64,000 nucleotides of DNA from positions 186,001-250,000 of the forward strand of contig JANEZZ010001470.1 of assembly GCA_026122225.1 (NCBI GenBank). Reading direction: 5' to 3'. Source of the stretch: Heloderma charlesbogerti (Eukaryota > Chordata > Lepidosauria > Squamata > Helodermatidae). The position numbers and the translations under genes were made by a program. Within the stretch, counting starts at the first letter, position 1, and each line of letters starts with the position of its first letter. Positions 45,696-60,993 of the stretch are shown here, piece after piece. The notes beneath the pieces were generated by a model, which saw only the letters and a program-made list of their open reading frames with translations, had not been told where the DNA came from and did no database searches.

Positions 45696-48649
45696 CTTCT
45701 TTATTCCACCCAGAGCATATCTTGGGGAATTCTTAAAGAGAATTCTCTTCGGCAGGCAAGTGAAGTTCTGAACTGTATTTGACTTTATACAAACAGACAA
45801 GAGGGTTGGTTTTTCTCCTTCTCCTTTGAGAAGTCTTTGAGAAGAGTGGGTTCACATGGTTGCACAGAAACAAATCTGGGGCTGTTTTGTTTCTCAGTTG
45901 CCATTATCCAGCAACAGGAAGGGCTGTAGCTCAGTGGCAGAGCACATGCTTGGCATGCAGAAGGTTCTAGGTGCAACCCCCAGCTTCTCCAGGTAGGGCT
46001 ACGAAAGAATCCTGCCTGGAACTTTGGAGGGCTGCTGACTGCCAGTCAGTGTCAACAATTCTGCGCTAGATGGACCCAGGGGCTGACTCAGTATAAGGCA
46101 GCTTCCTATGTTCCTATGAACAGAAAGCTTTAATTTAAAAATAGGAGTTTGGGTTTGATTTTAAGTGGAGGGGAGATAAATATTGCTAATTTATGCAATC
46201 CTATGTATGCCTACTGAGAAGTCCCATTATGTTTAATGAGGCTTACCCTCAGGAAAGCATGCATAGGATTCCAGCACAAGTTACTTTTGCAGGGAGGTTT
46301 GCACCTTGATGTTCTGCATGTTTACTCAGAAATAAGTCCTGAGTTGTGAGCATGGTACTGCAGGCTTAGTACAGTGCCTACCCAATTCCATCGAATGAAT
46401 TGACTACCCTTTCAGCTCAGTCCTATGGATGTTTTGTCATTTGTGGGTTTGGGTTTTGTTTTGTTTTTTTGCATGAATGCTAGCTTCAGTGGTGAGGGAA
46501 AGGCACTTAGTACATGCTCAGAATTTCTCCATAGCCTAGCCCTAGTTTTGAAAACAGATTCATTGGCTGAATCCTGGTGAAGTCTTGGCACAAATGAAGT
46601 TATGAGGAGGGAGATATAATGAGAGCTTGTGCATAACAAGGAGGAGGTAGAGAGGAGTTTCACAAAACAAGACATCTGTTTTTATGAAAAGTTGCTTGAG
46701 GATGGTAGGATGAGGAGGAATGTTTGCATGGAGGGAAGTAGAATTGGTAGGGGGAGAATGTAAGTGAACAGTGATGAAAGAAAAACATTCTGCACATGCT
46801 CAGAGGCACTCTCTATTTAAGAGCATAAGAAGAGCCATGCTGCATCAGACCAAGGTCCATCTAGTCCAGCATTCTGTTCACACAGTGGCCAACCAGAAGC
46901 CCATAGGAAACCCACAAGCAGGACCCCATAGCACCTTCCCACCCATGTTCCCCTGCTGCTAACATTAGTGAAATGTAAATAAATTCTAGTCATTCTAAAT
47001 TTGCAGGCATGTATATCCTTCAGAAACTTTCAGGTTTCTTGCCTGGGAGACACCTCTAATGACACCTCATTTTCATACAAATTTATCCAAAAACTATTGG
47101 GGAAGGGGTGAATGGAAGGGAAAGCAAATCACTCCCCTTCCACATGAACTGCTGCACCTATCCTTCTGAAATTTTGCTGGTTTCTTACTTAGGGACAACT
47201 GTAGGCTGTCTGTAATTTTCAGAGCAATGGTCCACAAGGAACATAGGGAGATAAGTATGTCTTCTTTTGGAGACCTCAAAAGGTCAAGGCCACCCTTGCA
47301 CAAAAACCCTTGTGGCTATCTCTCTGAAATTTGGCAGACATGATCTCCTCTGATGGGGCAATGAATCCTGAAATTTTTATCCAATTCTTCCAAGGAATTA
47401 AAATGTTATTGGCAGTTCCCTTTAAAAGAAAATCAAAATATAAACCCTGCACCTATTTTTCTGACAGTGGGCAGGTGTAATTAGAGATGGACGGAACACT
47501 TACCTTCCGTTCCATTCTGTTTCCCCTGTGGGGGGGAGGCGCTCCGTCCCTCCTCCCGGAATCCTTGAAGGGGGGGAGGCGATCCGGTCCTCCTCCCCGG
47601 AATCCTGCCCAGCCGGCTCCGCTCTGCAGCCAAGCTGCGGAGCCACCGGCTGGCTCCAGCCGCCCGCAGCTGGGACATCCAGCCGCTGGGCAGCCCTGCA
47701 GGGACGCAAATGGCGGCTGTCAAAGCTGCCGCCATTTGCATCCCTGTATTTAGCCGTGATAGGCTACGTAAATATTTACGTAGCCTATCACGGCAGGGGG
47801 AAAAAAACCCAGTGTACGCAAATGGCGGTAGCCGCCATTTGCGTACGCTGGGTTTTTTTTCCCCCTGCTGTGATAGGCTACATAAATACTTATGTAGCCT
47901 ATCATGGCTATGAAGAGGAAGTGAATGGTGGCCGCAGGACGGCCGCCATTCGCAAAGCAGCGTGAACGGGAGCAGGTAAGTGCTCTGTTTCACACGCCTT
48001 TTGTGGGTTGGGGGTGGCGGGGACTTCGTCCCATGCGCCTTTGTGGTTTGGGGGGGTGGGGGCTTTGTTCAGCGACGGATTTCGGGGGGCCGAATGCACT
48101 GGCATTCGGCCTCACCGAGATCCGTCGCGGAGTTCTCTGACATCCCTAGGTGTACTCCCCTTCTAGGGGGCTACCTGAAATTATCATCCAGTTCCAACCA
48201 AGAGAAAAAAGTTAGTTTTTTTCTAATTTCCCATGGTAGTTAACAGGAAGCATAAAGACTCATTTTTCCAAACATTGACTCAGGTTTGGTGCTGAGCTGA
48301 AGTGGTCTGACTACAAATTGGCCAGAGCAGAAGCGGGATTTTTTCAAAATGCTGAATCGGGGTCTGAGTTGAATTGGGGTGGGGGGTCAGTACACACTTC
48401 ATATGTATGTATGTATGTATGTAATATATACACACATGCAAGCACATTGCATGCACACCACACACACACACACACACACTAGACATGTGTTTAGACCCGT
48501 GTATGCAAATATGTGTTATGTGCCCCAGATCTTTTAAGAACCTAGCAACACCCCTGATCAATGGTAATGCTAATCACTCAGCTGTTGGAGGGGAAGCAGA
48601 GACTACATGTAAACTGTCTAGAGAGCTTCAGCTATGGGATAGTATAGAA

Positions 48650-48696
<47 letters not shown>

Positions 48697-51600
48697 GATG
48701 TACCTGGGAGCATATCCCATTGACCTCAGCAGGACTTAACTCTGAATAAAAGAATTTAGGTTTGCAGTGTCAGTCTCTCCTCCCTGTTAAACAGTTGATC
48801 AATTCCTAATCATATGGCATGGGTTACAGAGTGGGAGAGAGAAACTCCTGAATCAGGGCCAGAGAATAAAAATGCATTCAAAATTGTGCCTTGTCTCTAA
48901 GGAAGAATTTCACAGCTTCCTCTGCTGCTTAGCCTAATTTACGAACCTAATCAGCCTTCGGTTCAGCAAAGTGGTTTGTTTTTAGAAGGAGAGCTACTTT
49001 TGACCCATAAAACGCTTGGCATTTAGAAACTGAATTTCAAAGATGTTTTTAAAACAATTGGATAATCATGGCACATTGAGAACATGATGCTGAAGTTAAT
49101 ATCATTGCTGAATATACAATATCTAACATTAAAGCACACATTTTCTTTTTCAATAGCCATTCTTCTGATCTCAACCACAGGTGTTGTTAAAAGGTTTTTT
49201 TTTAAAACAACCGCTGCTTTGAAATAGGTCACCCCACAACAAATACTATGCATTACTGTAGCGAGGCATTGAGTTTTTGTTAGGTATGATTGCATTTGTG
49301 TGAAGATGCATAACAGTCAGAACTCTCTTAGGAACCTGGTTTGATATTCCATAAAGGCAAGTCTGTCTCACAGCCTAGAAAGTTCTCATGCGCATCCAGC
49401 CTCAGTTTTTCCTTCTTTCTGCTGAGTTCACGCAAGAGTGTTTTGCATCCAACTGCTGACTTTTTCCCCTTGATGGAAAGTAAATTGGATTGAATTGGAC
49501 ATCAGGAAGATTCAGGATAACTGTCCATTCCCAGTGGGACAACAATACCCGCACTGGAAACTGAGCTTGGCGGGTTACCATGCCATCCCTAGATTTTGCA
49601 TTGGAGTCCACTCACGCCTCTCTATTAAGGATAGTTCTTGCTAGGCATTCTACATTCGTTATAAATGGTTCTTGTCCTGAAGCATTTGTTGAGTAGTAGT
49701 AATTCATCTCAAATTGCACACTACATTTTTCTTTGCATTCTGTTTTGTGCCAGTATATTAATTATGCAGAGCATTCTGAAATTTCTATAGAAAACTTTCT
49801 GTCTGTGAAACTTGCAGTTCTTTGAACACTGTTAATGGATTTGGCCTTCCATTAGCAAAAAGGCACAATGTTGACCATGTATTAACTGATAGTTAAACAG
49901 GGGTATTGCTAGACGAGGGCCACAGATGTATTCTGCAGAGCCCTGAGTGTTGATTGATGCCAATGGAAGGGGTTTCTCTCTCTGCTTAATTGCCAGATTT
50001 CATCTGGGGAGGGAAGGGTTAACTCTCTCTCCCCCCTACATGCTGCAACACCCCCCCCCCAATCTGCATGGCAATTAAGCTTAGAAAAAGAACTTTTTCT
50101 GTTGCTTTGGGCAGGATGCAAGTTAACTGAAGTATTTCTTTTATTTAAGATGATTTCGATGAGAAACTAACTGGCTAGCTTTGCCTCCTGTGAAATGTGA
50201 AGCTGCATAATTATTTCTAAATATATCAATATAAATTACTATATGCAGATTTTATGCAGATTTGCAACCTATGGGCCTGGGCCCCAGACCTTTTACATGC
50301 TAGCAACACCCCTGTAGTAAAGCAAAATAAGGCAACAGCTGTGCTTCCTAAGCATGATTACTAGAAACTAAGCTCCGTTTAAGTCACTGGGGCTGACTTC
50401 TGAGTAGCCCAGTTTTTAATGTAACTGTAACTATGGCTGCAATCCACAAGCCCTCTACTCTGGTGTCATCTTATTAAAGTGCAGGAAATCACTCATGGGA
50501 TAGTCTGTAATGAATAGTTCCCTTTGAGTGGCTCTATATCACTAACCTAGTGCCCTCCAGATGTTTTGGTCTACAACTCCTAGGATCTCTCATCATTGGC
50601 TATACTAGCTAGGGCTGATGGGAGTTGTGGGCAAAAACATCTGGAGGACCATAAGTTGCCCACTCCTAGTATAGATGGTTATTATGGCAGCCTAGACTCA
50701 GATTGTTTAAAGCACCACCATTTTGAATGGAGCCCAGAATTAACAAATTAGTTAGTAGCCAATACAGTTGGCTTAGTTCTGGGGTTAAATTATTTGGATT
50801 GCTAGCCCCAGAAAAGAGTCTCATGGTCACATTTCGAACTTCTTCAAAGGCAACCCTATGTAGAACACATTACAGTAATCTAGGGCTTGAATGACCACAT
50901 CCAGGTTTGATTCCTCTGAGAAAAGGCACAGTAGGATGAGTAGTCCTATTTAATATGCAGTGTGCAAAGAGTTAGGGGAGGGATAATTCTTAGTTTCTTT
51001 AGAAATATTAAGGCAGATTGCGGAGTTAGGGGAGGAAAAATTGCAGAGAAGGGTATCTTGCTGAGATGATGAAAACTAGTAGAGGACTCACCCAGAGACT
51101 TGGAATAATATATTTTGTTGGACTGCATGACTCCTGGGAACACTAGGTTGCTCACCTGTCCAGGATAATGGAAGCTGGGTGTAGCCTCTTAGTCCCCCCT
51201 TTTGTGGGGGGCATTGGAGATGCCAAATATGGGGCAACTGACTTTGGAGTATTGGACAGATGTAGTAGGAGAGCAATTTGCCTGTACTGGTGGCTTTCCC
51301 ACCTTCCACCTTTAATACTGTGAGTATGTTCCACGTTGCATTTTTTTTCCCATAAAGGTGCACTTAGGGAGCAATCCTATGGCTGCTAGACAGTGGCTAG
51401 ATGGCCATAGGATATCTGGTTTTCCGGGAACCGACCATGGAGCCCACACTCCGAGGTCAGTTCCTGGAGAACTGACCTCCCTCCACTTCTGCGCTGCCTC
51501 AGAGGCAGCACTGAACAGCCCTGTCCTCCGTGCTCGCAAGAGGAGTGTGGAGCGGCTGAAAAGGGGCATTCCCGGAGACGTTCCGGGACGGGGAGGGCGG

Positions 51601-54600
51601 AAATGCCTGTTCGACACATCCAATGTGTCGTACAGCAGCCTCCTCCCCCACTCAGACCTCCCACGGCTAGACAGCTGCAATTGGCTGTCTAGCCAAAAAT
51701 GCAGGGCAGGAGAAGTGAGGAGGGAACGATCCCATCTGTGCTTCTCCTGCCCTGCATTGGATAGGCGGTCGCCCCTGAGTTCGGAGGCAGCCACCTATCT
51801 GAATAGGATTGTGCCCTTATTTGTTAAACAGCCAGTCGATATTTCATGTCTTGCTTTCATGGGGCAGAGCTTTTTGTCCAGTACCTGGAGCAGGGTTTTC
51901 ACATTGTGAAAGAAACAGATTTTGCCTTATATGACCTTGCATTATGGAAGCCATGAAACTCTGTGATGCAAAGACAGCTTTCAAAATAGTGGGAATGGTT
52001 CCACCAAATACACCGATAGGTGTCATTAAGCATAATGGTGTATTTTTAGGAAGAGGCAATAGACACACTTTGTGTTGTGCATATAGCACCCACAAGGGTG
52101 TGTTTTAAACACAAACCCCTTAAAGGGTCCTTATTAACACAGGTAAGTCAGACAATACTGTTAAATTACTTCCCCAAAGACTGATAAGATGCCTGATACT
52201 TCTCCAATGTTCTTCCTCTTTTGTAACAAGAAACAACGTGTAACATTTTCCAGTTCCTTGAGCTCCTCTTTGAAGTCTACCAGATAGATGGCTATGTAAG
52301 AACCACATTCATGAACATGGTGGTTTGTGGCCCAATGTGTTTTGGCCTTTTTTATTTTAGGCCTTCTTCAGGGGGTAAAGAAAAAAGTCTGCAGAATTTT
52401 TTCAGCAAAAGATTGTCTCCTGTGTCAATCTACTGGTGACACAGGAGACAATCTTTTGCTGAAAAAATCCTGCAGACTTTTTTTCTTACCCCCTGAAGAA
52501 GGCCTAAAATAAAAAAAACCCAAAATGTGTTGGGCTTCATATAATACATTGAGGGAGCAATCCTATGACCGCTAGACAGCAGCTAGAGGGCCATAGGATA
52601 TCTGGTTTTCCGAGAACTGACTTCCCCCCACTTCCACACTGCCTCAGAGGCAATACGGAACAGCCCCATGCTTGCAAGAGGAGTGCGGAGCTGCCAAAAT
52701 TGGGTGTTCCGGGGCGGGGAGGGCAGAAATGCCTGTACGACACATCCAATGTGTCATACAGCAGTCTCCTTCCCTGCTCAGCCCTCCCGCAGCTAGATAG
52801 CTGCAATCGGCTGTCTAGCCAGAAGTGCAGGGCAGGAGAAGCGTAGAGGGAATGATCCCCTCCATGCTTCTCCTGCCCTGCATCGGATAAGTGGTCGCCT
52901 CTGAGTTCGGAGACAGCCATCTTTCTCCATAGGATTGTGCCTGTAATCTTCAGTTTTGCATCCTGAGAACCCATTTCTCCTCTTTGAGATCTGCTTTGGA
53001 TGCTCACCTCCTTCTGTATTCCTGGTTTATGGCCATGACTGGGTCAGGCAGCGAGCTCCAGTGTGCTGTGCCAGCAGTACTTAGGACAGCCCCAAAAGAA
53101 GAACCACATTACCAAAAAAGAGGACAAAAGGGGACACAGATTTGCATCAAAGTTGCATGAGCAAATGTATATGTATAGATGCTAATGCAGAAATAATTAC
53201 TGTAAGTTAAATAGAAATACAAGACATCTCATCATAGTGGGGAAGACTGTGACCAGGTGACCTCTGTGGCTGCTCAGCCTGCTGCCCAGATGCAAAATGG
53301 TGATGGCAACTTCAAGATCCCTGCTTTCCCTTCTTATGGCTCTTGACCTTCAAACTAGAACTGGATTGGACAGCCCTTTAAACAGAGATGCCTACAAATA
53401 GAGGACTGCCCTCTATAAAGCAGAACACATGGCCACCTTAGTAGCACTACTATTATTTTCTTTTAAAAGTTTTTAAAGAAGAAGGAGAAAGGAGACAGAG
53501 GAGAAAAAACAGGCAGAGAAAGGGCTAGTGCAGATGTAATACTGCTGACTGCCAGATCTACACCTTGGGCTCTTTCACACAGACCTTTTATCCTGCTATT
53601 GAGATTGCTTACTCACAGAAGTTTGTAGGTCCTTTTCATGATGTCGTCAACCTTCAGGGCACATCCAGATGTATTTCCTGTTTATTCCATCTCAAAAAGA
53701 TCCAGAACTATTGAACTATCTTTTTAAACTCAGAATGTTATGCAGTTACAACAGCCACGAGATGGCACTGTTTCACTGAGTTCTATGGAACCTTAAAAAT
53801 TAAACGCGTCCCCTCCCAGCAATCACGTGGTTGCTGTCTGGTAGACCGCAGCAAACGAGGAAAGGCTCCAGAACTGGAGGACCGCAGGAGTTTTCTTTAG
53901 TGTAAAGGCAGCCCTTGTGTCATGTCATTATGATCCCATCATGGTAACACTATATCCCTCTTGCGCATTTATACCTCGTAGGACACACCATGACATTTGT
54001 TGCAGTATATTGGATAATGTGAAATAAAAAGCAGTATAGCGAATATGTAATGTGCCCCAACAGTTATCACTGTGCTTCAATACCACTATAAAGCAGTAGT
54101 GTAAATCTAGCCAAGCTTGGTTTACTAATCATGGTTAAGCAATTGGGAGCGGGGCACATGATTGATTGATTGATTGATTGATTGATTATTAAATTTATTT
54201 ATCGCCCATCTGGCTGGTCACCCGGTCACTCTGGGCGATGTACATCAATACAAACAGTTTTAAAACAATAAAATTTTACATTAAAACATCATATTTCTAA
54301 AAATACCCTAACCCACCCCAAATGCCTGCCTGAACAACCACGTTTTTACTGCACGACGGAAGCTCATTAAAGAGGGGGCAAGGCGGAGTTTCCTAGGGAG
54401 GGAGTTCCACAGAGTGGGGGCCACCACAGAAAAGGCCCTCTCCCTCATCCCCACCAGTCTAGCTGTCCTGGCTGATGGGACAGAGAGAAGGCCATCCGAG
54501 GCTGATCTTGTTAAGCGGCCTGTCTGGTGTTGCTGGAGGCGCTCCTTGAGATAGGCTGGGCCGGAACCATATAGGGTTTTAAAGTTCAAAAAGATCACAT

Positions 54601-54809
54601 GCTCCCTCCCTCCACTGCTCTTTTCTGTAGCCTAAGTCCCCCCCTCTGCCACTGCTGAGCTTAACGATGGTTAACTGTTACATTGGCTATTGACATACCC
54701 CTGTGAACCAGGATTTCTGCTTCACCCTACCTCAGAAACCGGGTGCAAGCTGTGGATTCTAATGATGGCTTAGGCACATCCATTCTGGTGCAATCCACGT
54801 TCAGGGAAG

Positions 54810-54874
<65 letters not shown>

Positions 54875-57800
54875 AAGCTATAAGAAATAAACTATATATA
54901 TATAAGCAATATATATATAGCTTAAGATGATTATGAGCAATAATAGCTTAACGTTGTATAATCCTGCCAGCGAGAAAAGTTAAAGAAGGACAAAATTGTT
55001 AATCTTCCTTTTATTTTCTGAAGGAGCTGAAGTCAAATGAATTTGCTTTCCTCCAAAATAATTCCATAAACTTGGCCCTGAGTACTTACTTATAAGGTGC
55101 CAGTTCCCCCCCCCCCAAACTAATGCAAATGGAGTTCAATAGTGATGAGTGATATTTTTGTTTAAATAGCACTTTGAGGTTGTGAGCTGATCTTTTGAGA
55201 TCTCAAAAGGAAATTGTATTCAATATTAAACATTATTCCAAGAATGCTAACTGGAGCCTGGAAGTCATTCTATTGGTGGCTTAGCATTAGCATAGTACAT
55301 AATTTTCAACAGAGCATTTATCCCTGTCTAAGCGTAGTGTAGTGGCTGATGTAAGCTGGGTCAAATATTGCCTCAGCTCACTGACAAACTAGGTACTAGG
55401 TAGCCTTAGTACATTTGCATACCACTGTATGCCTGCAGAGTAGGGAGGATAAGACTTATCTGCTTTACGGGGTGTTAAGGGTAACAGGAGGGCTACTAAC
55501 TTTTTATCTAAACAGTGTGGTAGCAGGAGGCAGAGCCTGCTGCAGGTTAGGGGGCAAGACCACACAAGGAAGCCGGCGTAGGAGTAATCCCCTCAGATGC
55601 CGCTTGTTGGTCTGCCAACACCTCCCCTGCTTCAATGGAGCCTTGGGTTGGGGGCCGGCTATGTAGGAATCACACACATGCATCTTGCTGTCTCATAGGA
55701 ACATAGGAAGCTGCCTTATACTGAGTGAGACCCTGGGTCCATCTAGCCCAGCATTGTCAACACTGACTGGCAGTGGCTCTCCAGGGTTTCAGGCAGGTGT
55801 TTTTCCAGCCCGACCTGGAGACGCCAGGGACTGAACCCGGAACCCTCTGCATGCGAAGCATGTGCTCCACCACTGAGCCATGGCCCTTCACATATACCGC
55901 AGCATGTGAAATGATGTCCTGTGGCTGAGCGTAGCACACTGCTGCCCTACCGTGCATGCCTCTTGTAGTCTACATGGTCTAAGCATGAGAGGTAAAAACA
56001 AAAATGCTGCCGCTGACTTCTTCTGATCTTGGTCTTCAATTGAAATTATCTTGGTCTTCACTCAGAAAATTCCAGCACCAGGCCAACTTGTACACACAGT
56101 GTTGACCCAGAGATTTAAAAACTACAGCAAATCCCATCCAGATAATGTTTTTCTGGTTAGCAATTCTAGTTTGCCTAGGGGTGTACAAAACCCCGCTTAC
56201 CTGGCTCCACTGGGATCCGCGAGGGGGGGAGGCAATCTGGTCCCCCCTCCGGAATCCTCGATGGTGGGGGAGGCAATCTGGTCCTCCCCCCTGGAATCCT
56301 GCCCAGCCGGCTCCGCTCTGTGGCCCTGCAGAGCCGCCGGCTGGGCCAATCCGCAGCAGGGCCTCCATCCGCTCCTGGCCTGCTGCAGACGCAAATGGTG
56401 GAATGGGGCAATCCCCCCTGCCACCCCACGGAATCCCCCCAGGACAGACCAACCTGGCGGCAGCTCCGGTGGTGGCTCCAGTGGCAGCTCCGGGTTGTCT
56501 TCTGGGCTGTTGTGGCCGTTGTAGCGGCTGCCATTTGCATCCCCACCTTAGCCATGATAGGCTATGTAAATATTTGAGCTGTTCGAGAAGGTCTAGGTTG
56601 CTCCTGTAATGTTTCCAGGGGAAGACTGTCAGCAAAGGCCTCCTATTCCTTGCTCAGCTCTGGCTGGGGCCCATTGTGCTGGCTCTCCCCTTCCTCTTCT
56701 TCCTCAGACGAATCCTCCTCCAGGTAGGGCATGACACAAGGAGTGAAAGCAGGATAACTATGAAACATCAGAGACCCACTTCTCACATCCCCCCCCCCCC
56801 GTAGTAACGTATGGCTGTGAGAGCTGGACTATAAGGAAGGCTGAGCGCCGAAGAATTGATGCCTTCGAACTGTGGTGCTGGAGAAGACTCTTATGAGTCC
56901 CCTGGACTGCAAGGAGGTCAAATCAGTCCATCCTAAAGGAAATCAACCCTGAGTGCTCATTGGAAGGACAGATACTGAAGCTGAAGCTCAAATATTTTGG
57001 CCACCTAATGCGAAGAGAAAACTCTCTGGAAAAGACCCTGATGCTGGGAAAGACTGAAGGCAAAAGGAGAAGGGGACGGCAGAGGATGAGATGGCTAGAT
57101 AGCATCACCGATGCAATGAATATGAACTTGAGCACACTCTGGGAGAGAGCGCAGGACAGGAAGGCCTGGCGTGCTATGGTCCATGGGGTCACGAAGAGTC
57201 GGACACGACTGAACGACTGAACAACAACAACAATGGGAGTCACCCCACCCCACCATTCTTTCCTGCACTGCTGGGTTATGTGAGAAGCCCCAGGCCCCAT
57301 GGGAAGAGTATGCACAGTAACTCCTCTCCACACTAGTGTTGCCCCTCCTGAAAGTGTGACAAAGCTGACATGGGGAGGAGCCATGGCGTGCGCATTTCTT
57401 ACGTTACCCCTAAGGCACAGGAACTAGTGGATTTGCCACAGTGTCCAAACCACCAGCATGTGTGACTTTCACATTCTGGACCAAACCATTGGAAACTGGT
57501 GTTTCAATAAGGTCGTGGCCAGGGATGGATGAATCTGTCATTTCCAGTTTCTCTCACTTTCCCATTTTTCCAACCTGAAGTTCAGTTTGTCCTGAATGTT
57601 GAGAATTTTCCAGTTTTCAGTTCAGTTCATCCCAAATGTGGAGTGTTGTTGTTGTTTTTTTTTAAATGAAAATTTGTGTGCATTTTTCTCCACATTTTCC
57701 CTAATACATGCATTTTGTATGCAATTTTGATGGTGTGTGTGTGTGTGTGTATAATATATTTTGCAAGTAATTTTCCTAATATAATGCATTTTTGACTATT

Positions 57801-60800
57801 ACTTCCACTAATATATGCATTTTTGTGTGTCATTTTCCCCAGTATACACATTTTTGATTGGAGAACTCCATTGCAAAATTTGGAGAAGCATAGAATTTCA
57901 AGGAATATTTATGTATTTATTTAATTGTATTTTTAAACCACCCAACAACTGAAGTTCTTTCAGTTGTTGGGTGCATAAAACTTTAAAAACAGGTGGTGCA
58001 TAAAACATTAAAAACGTATGGTACAACGTATGGTAATACAAAAAACAAAAACAGCACAGAAGAAAACCAAGATAAACTCAGCAGCAAAATAGAGTAGTAA
58101 AAGCACTTAAAAAGTTCTTAAAATGCCTGGGAGAATAAGAAGGCCTTCACCAGGCACCAGAAAGAGCATTCCACTCTTGGTGCCACCAGTGAAAAGGCCC
58201 TCTCTCTTGTAGCCACCTGCCTTGCCTCATCTGGTGACAGGGGCACCTGGAGCAGGGCCTCAGACAATTATCTTAATGTTTGGGTAGGTAAATAATGGAG
58301 TTTTGGTTCATGTATTGGTTCGGAAGTGCAAAATTATCTAAGTTCACATTAAAGTTAAAATATGAACTGAACAAATGTCTTCTCCACCCCTAGTTTTGGC
58401 CTTACTGGACCCCAACTTGGTGATTTGGCTCTGGGTTACACCTTTCCTGTGGGCAGAATTGGTAATTTTTTACTTTTATTTTTGGAAATAGCCAGATATG
58501 GGTTTGTTTTTTTAAAAAATGTTTATCCTAGAAGGGAATGTACTATTCTTACATTTCTACCATCTGAGGTAGGAATCCCGTTGTTGAAAAATTTCTTTTT
58601 TTAAAATGGGCTTTTAAAATGAACCTCTCTAACTAGTTAAATAAAACTCTGAGGATTATCTACTGAAAACAAACTCTATTAAGTGGTAAATATTTTTGAA
58701 AGATAAAACTAATTGAGGTTTTAAAATGTAATTTAGTTAACTCTCAGAATGTTTGATGTATTTTTAATGAAAAATAGTTAATTCTTCTAGGATTTGAACT
58801 TGTTGCTTTTGAAGTATGAAGGAAACATTACATTCAATAAATGAAACAGACCTGAGTCTTGAAACCACATACTCAGTCCCATTGAAATCAATTAGGATTG
58901 CGGCCATATTCTTTGATAAAGATCCATGTCAACAGTTCAGTACTAGATATATATTTTAGGGTACAAGAAAAAAAAGTAATGTATGAATAAATAACTGACT
59001 CTGGAGTTCAAACAAAATCTGACCCTGATTAATGGAAAACCCACATGAGAATCATAAATCAGCTTTACTGGAGTCTGCCTTTCTTTAAGGCAAAAACAAT
59101 AATGTGGTGTTTAGAATATATGGAGCTGTTTAGTTTAATGGAATGGCTGGCTATGCTAAAATGGTGAAAAATCTCAAAGTCAGCTTGTTTCTTAATTAGA
59201 AAGGCAAAAGGACTTTAGTGGAGCCTAGTAAAACAGTGCTATTATACCTAAAATATATATTGTGCCTGCAACTATATACTATAATTCACTAGGGTTGTCA
59301 CCTTTTAAGGTAGTAAATTATGGACAATGCATGTGCCAACATATCCTTTTTTCACTCATTAGGTCTCACACGTTAATTAAATATGTGCGAGGGACTGCAC
59401 TGGTTAGCCTTGCTCCTCATGTCGTGAACATATCCATCAACACCCATGTGAAGTTGTGAACATCTGCCAAGGGGAGTGGAGAAAGGTCAAAAAGAAATCA
59501 GGAAAAAAATTCAGAACAGCCCTAGGGGAGGCCTTCTAATGTGCAATTGTATGTGTGGATGCTTCCAAGCAATTGGGAACTCTTATTGTACAGGATTCCC
59601 ATTGCACTGAAGCTGTATGTGTGTGAAAGCATTCCCTTGGCAGATGCTCACATCAACGTGAGGAGGCTGAGGACAGGACTGGTGAGGTGTGTGATGTTGG
59701 GGGAGAGTAGGGATGTTGAAGAATTCCGCCATGGATTCCAGGGAGGCCAAATTCCAGTGCATTCGCCCCCCCAGAATCCGTGGCGGAACGAAGCAACCCC
59801 CCCTGCCACTCCACGAAATGGGCCCGGAACGGAGCCTACCTGTTTGCGGCTGTCCAGTGCTCTGCGAATGGCTGCCGCGTCTGCGGCTGCCCTTCGCCTT
59901 CCCATGAATGGCTGTGATAGGCTACATAAGTATTTACGTAGCCTATCACGGCTAACGCAGGGACGCCATTTGCATCCCTGCGGAGGCCATGATAGGCTAT
60001 GTAAATACTTACGTAGCCTATCACAGCAATAGGCAGGAACGCAAATGGCGGCCGCTACGCCATTTGCATCCCTGTCTTTTGCCGTGATAGGCTACGTATA
60101 TATTTATGTAGCCTATCACGGCAAAAGACAGGGGCGCAAATGGTGGCGGCTACGGCGGCCGCCATTTGCGTCCCTGCACAGCCCAGCAGCGGCCGGATGT
60201 CCAACTGCAGGTGGCCCCGGCCAGCGGCTCCGCGGAGTCACAGTGGAGCGGAGCTGGCTGGGGAGGATTTCGGGGGGAGGGCCGGAGCGTCTCCCCCCCA
60301 GTGCAGATGTCCCTGGACGAAACCAGGTAAGAGTTTTTTTTACATCCCTAGGGGAGAGGCTAGTCCAGGTGTGGGGAACTGTTTTCAGCCTGAGGGCTGA
60401 ATGGAATTTCAGGCAAGATCTTGGGAGCCACATTCCAGCATATTTTAATGTACATATGTATGTATGTATGTATTTCATTTCTATACTGCCCAATAGTGGT
60501 TCACCACCATTAAAACCACAAAATAATAATAAAATACAATATAAAATATAAATGTTCAAAACTAAAACTAAAAGTACATCCCAGAAGAAAGCCTAGCAGC
60601 AATGCAGTGATTTAAAATACGATCGGAGAGAGGCTCTGTGGGTGGCAAAAAGAAAGACGGCCTTCCCAGTGGTGGCCCCCTGACTGTGGAATGAGTTCCC
60701 CATTGAGGACCACCTGACATCAACACTGTCATCTTTTCGGTGCCATGTTAAGACTGTCCTCTACTCCTAGGCATTTAATGGCATATGATGGGACATTTAT

Positions 60801-60955
60801 GCCAGTTGTTTGAACAGGTCTAGTATTGTATTGAAACTGTTTTTAGCTGTCTAAATTGTTTGACATTTTCTATATTTAAATTTTATGCTGTATTTTATTG
60901 TCTTATGAATTGCTGTAAACCGCCCAGAGAGCTTTGGCTATTGGGCGGTATAGAA

Positions 60956-60993
<38 letters not shown>
